Source: Sanderia malayensis (taxonomy: Eukaryota > Cnidaria > Scyphozoa > Semaeostomeae > Pelagiidae). From it: 64,000 nt of DNA. The stretch is from positions 4,369,087 through 4,433,086 of the forward strand of contig RQOL01000772.1 of assembly GCA_013076295.1 (NCBI GenBank), given 5' to 3'. Position numbers and translations under genes: made by a program. Numbering within the stretch: the stretch's first letter is position 1; every line of letters starts with the position of its first letter. The notes beneath the pieces are model-generated. The model did not search any database, was not told the origin of the DNA, and saw only the letters and a program-made list of their open reading frames with translations. Shown one piece after another: positions 25,154 through 46,833 of the stretch.

Positions 25154-26042
25154 ATAAACTGAAGCTTTAAGTCCATGTACTTTGTTTTGCTAGTCTTTCT
25201 GCCTTATGCACCCATCTGCATACACAAATACTTTGCCGCATCTTAATGCAGTATTATCTGGTGAATTACTATATTTTTTACAGATGCTTCGGCATGATAA
25301 TAAACCATACAGTAAAAAATTCAATCACGTGTGGATCTGAGCAGCACTTTTGCCGCAAATAATTCAAATTAACTTGATGTAAGCTATCACGATTTAAGCA
25401 GGGCACACCCAACACTTAGTAAGACAGAAAGTAATGTCAACCCCTTCTTACCCCGTCGCCCAAGTTCAGATACTGGGGTTCCACTGTCTCCCTCTTTCCT
25501 TGTTCCACCTGAATTTATTTTTCATAAATTTGCAACTTCGGTTTATACGGTTAAGTTCTGCCGGCTGCTGGAATTTGCACGACGCCAAACCGGAATCAGT
25601 GATGATGAATCCATTTTCCTGCTCGAGCAATTCTGGCCGCCCATTTCCTTGAGATAACATTAACCTATCTAATCTAGTCTGGGATTAAATTATTTCTAAC
25701 AATCAAACAATTGGAGAACAACGAAAAATGAATGTAGTATTAGTATATAAACAAATATGTTCTCAATGGTGTATGTAACGCACGGTGTGCACCTTTGAGC
25801 ATAAAACTAAATGCCCCCAAACAGTTGGGTTGGACCTCGAGGGGGGCTCCCACGAAATTTTGTAAAAAAATTATTAATTTATGCAGTTAAGGGCAATCTG
25901 GGTCTGTAAACTTGATTTGTAAAAATAGGGCCCCCAAACCACTATACTTTGATTAAGGGCCCCACACTGCTCCGCTACGCTACTGTAATGTTCTGAAAAA
26001 TTTAGCCTCATTTCCACATATAAATAAGCAAACGCAAAATGA
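25154..26042. other. Intergenic between EXO5 and USP30
   Basis: The spacer holds the EXO5 promoter and USP30 3' UTR, both minus-strand genes. A 64-codon minus ORF at 25466-25660 has a protein-like composition but no recognisable motif. Nothing else stands out. Confidence 0.4.
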
Positions 26043-29000
26043 CTATGTGTCATTAATCCTTTCATAAAATAACAAATAGGCTGTGTTAGAAAGCACTGAT
26101 TTCTTAGTCGCAGTTTTAATATGTTCATCTGATGCAAAGAGCCAACTGTCCTCGGATCCAATCGCTCTTCTGTAAGTCACAAAATGTCCATCTGAAACAT
26201 CCCCAATGTGTACTATCACAGACTTCAAACGATAAAGAGACCTAAAAAATATATAATACCAACTCTTAGTACAGATCAGGTCATACTCTTAGGTGCCTAA
26301 TTGCCGGTGGGGTTGGAATAAACGGGGGGCGGTGATTATAAACGGGAGTTTATGTTCAAAATTAATTGGCGGCGGGTCCCAATTACCGGGGGGTCTAATA
26401 GTTTCCGAGTGACACAAAAGTGCCAAAATCTATTGGCGGGGGTCCTATCCTAATAGGAGCGGGGGTTGAAAAATTTTCAAAAAATAATTAGCGGGGGTGG
26501 GAGCGGCAAGTGAATTTTGCATAGAGTAAAGAATTAACATCTGTGAAGTGTGAATCAATTGATAATTAGTAACTTAGCAGCATGTACACTTACTTGCTTA
26601 TAGCTGGCTGCTTCTCAGTGTGAAGACTATTGCCTCCCCGCAGTGGCATTGAGATGGTATTTGCAGTTGCGATATCGTGGTTGTATGCGACAGTGTTGTA
26701 TCGATAAGGTTGCAAGTCTAGGATATCTGTGAAGCGAACAAATTGATCGTTTTTGTACGCGGTCCCGTCTGCCATAAAGTAGCTTCGTTGAATATGAATG
26801 CAAAGGCAGTTAGGCAACTGTAATCGATAAAGTAATTGTCATTCAGCATGAAAAGTTTCGCACAATAGAAAGAGGAATGTATATACGCTCTTTTAAAGAG
26901 AGCTTTTTCAAAGCAGTACTCAATAAAACTGAATATTACTTTAGTGAACATGCGCACTAATGGAGGTGCAATGCTATGATATGAATATCATTTCAGAACA
27001 CCAACTGTTGATAGATACTACAGTCAAAACACTAAGTATTTCGTGCTTGCATGACAACCAGACTGCAGAGTATGGCAAGTGAAGTGCACACTGCACACAT
27101 TATGTAAAGTGCACACTTGCACACTTGAGTGTTTGCTTGTGCACACCTGAGATCTCATCGAAAAGTGCCATACTCTCCAGTCCTGAATGGCAATTTTTCC
27201 TTGAAATGCTGAGTATGTAAATGTTTTTACCATTACGTTTTGGATAAAGGGGTCTCATATGATGGACCTGTATAGGGTTTAATGTTGCTATAATGAAACC
27301 TGATAATAAACCCAAGTTAGACTGATAGCATATCAAAAAGTACAATAGAGAAGGTTTGAAGTTTGCCATACTGTGGGGTTCACTATATGAAGGCCTTATT
27401 AACATCAAGAATTCTATTGGTTGGATAGTTTTATCAATAAACAGTCCAGAGAATGGACAGGATAAAGAAATAAGAAGCTCGTAATTATCTACCTTAGAAA
27501 ATGACAGTTGCTTTTTTAATGATGCTTTGATTGCAATGCCAGAATCTGCCATACTTGTGCACTTCGGACATTCAACTCCATCAACCTTTTCACTTTTAGC
27601 AAAATCAGCCAAGCAAAGCTCTAATGTTGCACCAGTCTAAAAAAGAGTGATAATTAATTAATTTCTGTTTTTGATATATTGAGGTTCTATTGTTAAGATT
27701 GCTTGAAAACTCACCAAAGCTGACAGCTGGGGTATCCTCAGTGAAACACTTTCAAATGGATCAAACCTAACAGACTGAAAGAAAATTGCAACAAGCAAAA
27801 AGTTGAAGAAGGAAAAGGATTTGAGTCAAAATCCCACACTGAACACAATACGATCAATAACAAAGCTCCATAATAGTATAATCAATGAAAATACCTTGTG
27901 GTTACATTTTGTGCATTTCATTCGATTTGCAAGCATTCCCTTGAATGGAGATTGCATTTCCAAAGATTTTGCTGACAAAAAGATGCACATAATGTTGACT
28001 AACTGCAAAAGTGTAAAATATAATGGAGAGGAATTGCTTTGCTATTGAAATATGATAATAATCACCTGGAAAATACTCGGCAACTTTTCCAATGATCGAA
28101 GTCTTTTCAGCAATTGAAGAATCAGTCTTAAAGAGATGAAACATTCAGATAAAATGTAATCAACTGTTTCAAAGTAGAAAGACTGTCAGTGAAAATGTTA
28201 CCTGGCCGATAGGAAATTCCATTTAAGTTACTCAAACAAAAAGGACTGTAAAAATCTTAAACACCTCTAAATGCAGATTCCCAGCCAATAAGTGTCAGGT
28301 GATTTCTCTCTTGTGAGAAATGACAAGATACTAATGACAAACGTTAACCCCAAGAGAAACAGAACAAGTTGAAAATTAACTGAAATAAACTGCTCACCTT
28401 GAATTTATATTGCTCTTCCTCTCTGATGTTATGTGCCATTTCTTCATCAAGTGTTGATAAAAGTATTTGGAAGAATTCATGAGTATCCTACAAATTACAA
28501 AGAACAAAATTAACCAGGTACATAATCTCTAAAACTATTACGTAGCTATTTGATTTATAACTAAACAAGTACCTGTTGTTCAGATGTAATTATCCAACCA
28601 TGAGCCTGAAGACATTCAACGATTTCCGATACAGTGAAAACATCACACTCTGTCTTTGCTTTGTTTGTTAGCACTGTGAGAAAGGAAGAATAATGGATAC
28701 CTTGGTTTGTGATAGCTAAATTCACATCAACTCATAGTATGTTCTATCTGAAATTCAGCTTGGTATCTGCTGAAATATCATTCATGATATACCTTCCAAC
28801 ATGTCTTGCAAACTATTCTGCAGCATACTCTCTTGGTCATCTTTCTTCAAAGCATTCATCCATTGACAGAAACCAGATAGAGAAGCCAGACCCTGAAATA
28901 ACAATTCAAATCATCACCAAGAACCACATTATTGCAATACTGCAGCAACTATTTACGTTGTACACATGCGATATAGTATGATAAAGTATAAAACTCTGAA

Positions 29001-29469
29001 CTATAAAGCTTTCTTGACATAAAACTTTGTATTAGCATAAAAAATAAAAACTAACTTGTAATAAACAATTAATGAAGCATGTATTCCCAAGATTTATTAA
29101 GCCAGGAGGCAATCCTATAAATACAAATTACATGTCAAAACAATTCACACGAAAGAAGATAAAAGCATTTAATCATTATGAATGAAAATTGTGAATAAAT
29201 GAACATCACATGGAACAGAGCAATATATAGATATAGTTATCATCAAGCAAGACTAAAACTATACCTTTTTTAATTCGTGGGGAGTTCTTTGTTTTTATAT
29301 TTTCATCATGGTCATTCTTTTCAGTTTTGCTCTTCTTGACATTGTTTGAGGTAGCAAGAAGATAAATGGCCGTAACTCCAAGAGCAAGAATGGGGACAGC
29401 TGTCACACACCTTTTCAAACTTGCTCTACCACCTAAAGCTCGATACAAAATGAGTCCTCTCTCCATCAA
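26043..29469 (-). CDS. USP30: Mitochondrial deubiquitinase USP30, complete
   Basis: USP30 sits in the mitochondrial outer membrane and removes ubiquitin, opposing parkin-driven mitophagy. Twelve exons: 29469-29265, 29114-29056, 28892-28793, 28673-28573, 28487-28398, 28126-28066, 27971-27895, 27774-27715, 27636-27493, 26817-26594, 26241-26043, which with in-frame joins give 439 residues (eleven listed blocks; a further small exon is not required by the frame). The N-terminus has a membrane anchor (AVPILALGVTAIYLL). The Cys box is GLINLGNTCFINCLLQ (catalytic Cys81), followed by DTHEFFQILL and two CxxC zinc pairs (CTKCNHK, CPKCTSM). NCLCIHIQRS and the His box DGHFVTYRRA follow. The third catalytic residue falls in LFASDE, where the Ser that is unusual in USP30 compared with other USPs appears conserved. 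The protein is about 80 residues shorter than human USP30, mainly between CIHIQRS and the His box. Confidence 0.95.
26290..26515. repeat. G-rich degenerate interspersed repeat
   Basis: It lies in the last USP30 intron. It repeats blocks such as ATTGGCGGGGGTCC and AATTAGCGGGGG. Their complements resemble the AATTAGCGCCCACC and AATAAGCCCCC blocks at 46317 and 48290, so it is probably the same broad MITE type, decayed. Confidence 0.4.
27058..27190. repeat. Imperfect hairpin repeat in USP30 intron
   Basis: GCAGAGTATGGCAAGTG at the left is matched by an inverted copy (GTGCCATACTCTCC) at the right, with GTGCACAC-type repeats between them. It is probably a small MITE, but the ends are unclear. Confidence 0.35.
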
Positions 29470-30198
29470 TAAAACAATGATCTAGTAGAATCTAGTATAC
29501 TTCATATTGAATTTGTATTGAAAGCATTCTTTTTATTGCATTGATGGAGTAAACAAGAAGAAACATACGCCTGTGATAGCTATTCAATCAAATGTATCTT
29601 GGAAATGCTTTTGTCCCCTTGAGCCACCTTGGGCAAAGTTGGTTGGACTGCGAAGGAGCATTCATGACTTTCATGACTTTCATTCATGACGATCATTCAT
29701 AAGTATGTTGAGTTGATGTCAATGCAACTACTCGTTGGAAGATAAAAAAGCCATAATTCAATAGAGAATGGCAAATATAAGAAGATATCTGACATATTTT
29801 CCACATTATTATGCTTAAAGCTACAAGAAAATAATGTAAGAAAAGTAGCTCGAAGCACAAGGACAAAAATCGCAAAAAGGTATTTTTCAAATAACAGTTT
29901 CTTTAACTTTTAAAGCAAAATGTTTTAGGATATTTATTTCTTCATAACTACTACCAAAATTTTTTATTCTAGACTAATATTGCCACGTAATTTAGATTGA
30001 GCCAATTAGGACACGTCATAATAGCTTTCTTGGTTTTACCAATTAATTAATTACGTCACAATCAAATTCACTTGCGTTTCTTATATAAGACGCTTCGGTT
30101 AATCATAGCTTCACCTTATTTTTGCATTCACTGTAGTAGCCAGTGCGCAAATCTTAGAATTTTCCAGAACTATTGTTTCTTGGTGATCGATCATTAAA
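29470..30198. other. Divergent intergenic region, USP30 and triplicated-exon gene
   Basis: The 729 bp between the two start codons hold both promoters. A GACTTTCATGACTTTCATTC direct repeat lies near 29665-29695. A TATA box for the plus-strand gene is listed separately. Confidence 0.5.
30082..30089 (+). promoter_or_regulatory. TATA box of the triplicated-exon gene
   Basis: TATATAAG lies 110 bp upstream of the start ATG at 30199. With the usual 25-30 bp spacing, transcription would start near 30115, leaving a short 5' UTR. A consensus TATA box was not obvious in the other promoter regions I examined and suggests a regulated or tissue-specific gene. Confidence 0.6.
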
Positions 30199-32895
30199 AT
30201 GATTCCAAGAAATCGTTTATTGCGAAGAAGAAGAAGTAGAAGTGAGAATTCTTCTCGCTCGAAATCTTCATGGCTGTTTTCAAGAATCACAAGATTTTTC
30301 AGTTCACTTGCTTGTTGTTTTCATAAAGCAGCAACAATTATTGCACCAATAGAAGAAGATGAATATGGCAGTGGCAGTTTTAATGAAGAAACCTTCATTG
30401 CATCTTCTGCTAGAGTAAATTGCAAGAGTGATAGCCAACTTGGAGGTATGTGCAAGAACTTTAGATAAATATTTCAAGACTGACTTTATTACATCGTTTT
30501 ATTTGCATCAACAGATTGTTTATCACTCTGCTAGAGTAGTTAAGTTCAAAAGTGCAGAGTGAGCACATTTATATGGACGGGCTTCCATTCCTCCCACCAA
30601 TCCTCGGGCTAAAAGGAGATTTGAACCCGCAACCTCTGGTGTATGAGTCCAACACCGTAACCACCGGACAAGAGGACTACCTATTTTTGCTTATAATTAT
30701 ATCCATTAATACGCTATTGATCTTTAGCTTTGCTATGTTTTTTATTTGTAGACGTTGAGTCGGAAACTGAACCTGTCAAACCTGCATTAGAATCATCTTC
30801 AACTAATCAACATGATGACTGGGACATTGAGAAGACGCCATCTTACTCTGACCAGATAGAAGATCCAAAGAGTTCTTCTAGCTGCAAAGAAATTGAGAGG
30901 GTGAATTCAAAATGTACCAGCAGTGTTGATGAAGTTTATAGTGGCAAAGATTCAGCATCACAACTCCAAAAAGAAGTGCCGGAAAATAAGTCAAAGCTAC
31001 GATTCCTTAACAATGGAAGACTTGTTTTACCCAAAGAAGATGATGATGATGATTATGATATTGCACTTGATATCAGCAGACAAGTTGTTGCAAACGTTGT
31101 GAGATCATTTCAAAAAGTAAAGAAACCTTGTCCGCAAATTAGCGAAGAAACCTTCGTTGCATCTTCTGCTAGAGTCAATTGCAAGAGTGATAACGAACTT
31201 GGAGGTATGTAGCTACAAGAGATTTACACTTGGGTTAGATGGAGATTTGAGCCACCAGGCTACCTATTAGTTTTTCCTTAGAATTATACCCATTAATACG
31301 ATATTGATTTTTGAGCTTTGCTATGTTTTTTTATTTGCAGACGCTGAATCGGAAACTGAACCTGTCAAACCTGCATTAGAATCATCTTCAACTGATCAAC
31401 ATGATGACTGGGACATTGAGAAGACGCCATCTTACTCTGACCAGATAGAAGATCCAAAGAGTTCTTCTAGCTGCAAAGAAAATGAGAGGGTGAATTCAAA
31501 ATGTACCAGCATGAGTGTTGATGAAGTTGATAGTGGCAAAGATTCAGCATCACAACTCCAAAAAGAAGTGCCGGAAAATAAATCAAAGTTACGATTCCTT
31601 AACAATGGAAGACTTGTTTTACCCAAAGAAGATGATGACGATGATTATGATATTGCACTTGATATCAGCAGACAAGTTGTTGCAAACGTTGTGAGATCAT
31701 TTGAAAAAGTAAAGAAACCTTGTCCGCAAATTAGCGAAGAAACCTTCGTTGCATCTTCTGCTAGAGTCAATTGCAAGAGTGATAACGAACTTGGAGGTAT
31801 GTAGCTACAAGAGATTTACACTTGGGTTAGATGGAGATTTGAGCCACCAGGCTACCTATTAGTTTTTCCTTAGAATTATACCCATTAATACGATATTGAT
31901 TTTTGAGCTTTGCTATGTTTTTTTATTTGCAGACGCTGAATCGGAAACTGAACCTGTCAAACCTGCATTAGAATCATCTTCAACTGATCAACATGATGAC
32001 TGGGACATTGAGAAGACGCCATCTTACTCTGACCAGATAGAAGATCCAAAGAGTTCTTCTAGCTGCAAAGAAAATGAGAGGGTGAATTCAAAATGTACCA
32101 GCATGAGTGTTGATGAAGTTGATAGTGGCAAAGATTCAGCATCACAACTCCAAAAAGAAGTGCCGGAAAATAAATCAAAGTTACGATTCCTTAACAATGG
32201 AAGACTTGTTTTACCCAAAGAAGATGATGACGATGATTATGATATTGCACTTGATATCAGCAGACAAGTTGTTGCAAACGTTGTGAGATCATTTGAAAAA
32301 GTAAAGAAACCTTGTCCGCAAACGAATGAAGGTATTTCAGCAAGTTGGATACCTGGCGCTGCAGAGAATGTAATCAGTACAAAGAATTACTTTTACATGT
32401 TCTTACCACTTGGAGAAGTAACTGACTTGCAACGCCAAAGCCAGCATCTGTCTTTACAAGGTAATTGAACTTACAGCATCAGATCTAAAAGTATTTATCT
32501 ATGCTTCCATAGAAATTATTTTGCGTTAATCTTGGTTATAGTATATTATCCGAGACTTCTGCTTATCATTGCAGTAAACAATGTCTTTACCGAAGGGAAT
32601 GAAGACGAAAATTATTATGCTGAAATAATCGAAGAAGATTATGATGATGTAGAACTCAATCATATTTTCATTCAGGTAATTCTATTTTTTATCAAGTGGA
32701 TATTAAAGCATTGTAATTAACACGGCACGAGTAGTTTGTTTCTGAATCTAAATTTGATTTGTTTATTTTCAGCATCGATGTCATTCAGCTTACCCAAGTG
32801 TCTCTCGAAAAATTCAAGAAGATGATGACGAAATGCTTGATGAAGATGTGAAGATAGCTCCTCCACAGTGCTCCATGGTACAAATGCTGTACTAA
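30199..32895 (+). CDS. Unknown protein with triplicated acidic exon
   Basis: I do not recognise this family. Six exons (30199-30445, 30752-31204, 31341-31796, 31933-32460, 32575-32675, 32773-32895) join in frame to 635 residues. Exon 1 gives a basic N-terminus (RRRRSRS) and a hydrophobic-aromatic stretch (SSWLFSRITRFFSSLACCF) that could be an amphipathic anchor but is not a clear signal peptide. Exons 2-4 repeat a unit of about 151 residues: ESETEPVKPALESSS, HDDWDIEKTPSYSDQIED, SKLRFLNNGRLVLP, an acidic run (EDDDDDYD), the helix DIALDISRQVVANVVRSF, KKPCPQ and EETFVASSARVNCKSD. All internal introns are phase 1, so copies can be added without breaking the frame. Exon 4 changes after KKPCPQ to a unique sequence. 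The C-terminus is acidic and ends QCSMVQMLY. A TATA box upstream and AATAAA at 32944 support a real gene. Confidence 0.85.
30590..30680 (-). repeat. tRNA-derived SINE fragment
   Basis: On the minus strand a pol III B-box-like GGTTCAAATCTCC (plus 30615-30627) follows an A-box-like TCCGGTGGTTACGGTGTTGG (plus 30648-30669) at tRNA spacing, with an anticodon-loop-like CTCATAC between. The T-stem pairs poorly, so this is a tRNA-like SINE head and not a working tRNA. It lies in intron 1 of the triplicated-exon gene. Confidence 0.6.
30752..32330 (+). repeat. Tandem intragenic duplication, three units of 589-592 bp
   Basis: Exon starts at 30752, 31341 and 31933 begin the same sequence. Units 2 and 3 repeat every 592 bp (136-bp intron plus 456-bp exon) and look identical over the intron and the shared part of the exon. 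Unit 1 differs by several substitutions and lacks one ATG codon. Identity of the third copy stops near 32320, after the KKPCPQ codons. Confidence 0.93.
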
Positions 32896-33783
32896 TGAAG
32901 ACACTTTAGGATAATTAGTACAAACGTTTAATAGATTCAGTCAAATAAAACTTAATTAGAGCTATCTCGAGCCTTGAGCTATATTTAATAAAAAGTAGTT
33001 CTTGTGTATCAGGGGTTTTATTGTAGTAATACCTATAAGAATGGATTAATATATTTTAATATTTCATTATATCGATATGTTTCTTTTTTGTCTTTCTCCT
33101 ATTGATGTGACACAAAGTGATATCAATCAACGTCCTTATCTTCATCAATGTTGACAATGGTTCAGTCTTTTCTTGGAAAACTGCTTTGTAACGAGTTTTC
33201 TGAAGCAACTATATTCATGACAGAAACAGACTGTAACTGCAAGGGTACTGGAGACCATGCTGCCTGAACGAAATTTTTATTGCAGTTTGCCTTCACAGGT
33301 ACTACAAATGACCAATAAAAGAACAGTGATATTCTTAAAAGGGATTAAAGTTGTTGGTAGTGAACAGAAACGCAGAGTCCTCCATTAAGCACCCGCGAAA
33401 TGTCTTTCTTCAAGGCAGGTTATCCTGTCCTGGGCGTATCGAAACATTCATCGTTTCATTTTCTGTAAGAACCCAATCTTGACCAAAAAATGTTAATTTT
33501 ACTCTTCTTAAAGTCATTCTTTGAAATTAAGCTAACGTCAACAGGGACTCTGTAACTAGTGCATTTCTTTGCCAGCATAGAAAAGCATAAATGTTCATCA
33601 TCAAGGCAATGACAATCTGATGTCACTACGAAACTGCGCAGTTCCCAAAATATGTTGCACTGCGGGGCAGCCAACGTAAGCGCGAAGCTCAAATGCTTTG
33701 CTTTATGTTTCACTACAAATGTGAACTTGACTTGTGTGTTTATTTCTGATAGCAGATAGCACGATAAAAGTTGTAAGCTTGCA
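32896..33783. other. Intergenic, triplicated-exon gene to RAD54B
   Basis: A poly(A) signal AATAAA for the upstream gene lies at 32944-32949. The rest holds the RAD54B promoter and 5' UTR. A 144-codon minus-strand ORF (33456-33890) overlaps RAD54B exon 1 and is not supported as a gene. Confidence 0.5.
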
Positions 33784-45915
<12,132 letters not shown>

Positions 45916-46833
45916 ATTTATGAACAGCTTAATTTTGCTTTTGATCTTTTTGGGTATTTTGTTCTTTTTATAAGCTGTTGACTCCTTTTACTCTTCTTAG
46001 GACGATGTTCTTAAAAGCTGTCTAGATCACATCAAATTAATTTTTCAGAACCAATCAAACAATGAAACTTAAAATTTAATTGCTGCATGATGAATTTACG
46101 TGACTTATCATTGATAGATACATATATGTATATAGTAATGTAATATAAAGCGTTTCAATTATATACCGGTTAATAGAAGTCATTTAAACAGCCACATTTA
46201 GATTCTTCATCTGGTCCAACATTATTGTCATGTCTGTGAGAATCTGGGATTGGGTGTTATTGCTATATTGCTATCACATGTCACCAATACTCAGTATCAT
46301 TGGATAATTCCCAAATACCGTATTTCCTCTAATTAGCGCCCACCCTCTTTTAACCGCCCCCTCCAATAAGCGCCCACCCTAAAATAAAAAAGAGTGAGCT
46401 AATTCTTAAATTTTCACTGTTTGGAACCATCTACTACACAATGCTTTCCATGATGTTTTAATGATTAAAACTTGTCTTTTCATGCTATCTATTTTTATTT
46501 GATCATTAAACCCTCGCAATGAAGAAAGTTCATTGAAGCGTCAGTTATTGAAAAATAATAATTATATCTAGGCAATCAATTGTTAGTTCATCAAAATGTA
46601 ATGACGTTGCTTGGTCTTGTGATCCTGAATGATGTTATGTGGCTAATAATGAAAGCATATAGGACCTTGCGAACATTTTATTTTTATTGCCCTTTCTAAA
46701 TTCTCTCATGATATTGTTCCTGGGATTTCCATTTAATTATTTCATCGAGCATTGTGTAATTACTTCATTTGGAGAGAAACGTTTTGTAAAGTAAGACCTA
46801 CTTTCAACTAAAAGGCAATTTTCACTCAACACG
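45916..46833. other. Intergenic, RAD54B to Ig receptor
   Basis: The spacer holds the RAD54B 3' UTR and the promoter of the Ig-domain gene. It includes the repeat fragment at 46317. Nothing else is recognisable. Confidence 0.5.
46317..46382. repeat. CCGTATTT...AATTAGCGCCC repeat fragment
   Basis: It reads CCGTATTTCCTCTAATTAGC followed by GCCCACC blocks and AATAAGCGCCCACCC. The motif type recurs at 26290 (complement) and 48290, so it is interspersed. No matching right end is visible. Confidence 0.5.

Noticed and set aside
25466..25660. 64-codon minus ORF between EXO5 and USP30
   Set aside because: It has a protein-like composition but no motif, splice partner or conserved start that I can support.
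30590..30680. Functional tRNA gene on the minus strand
   Set aside because: A- and B-box-like sequences are present, but the T-stem and acceptor stem do not pair, so it is a tRNA-derived SINE.
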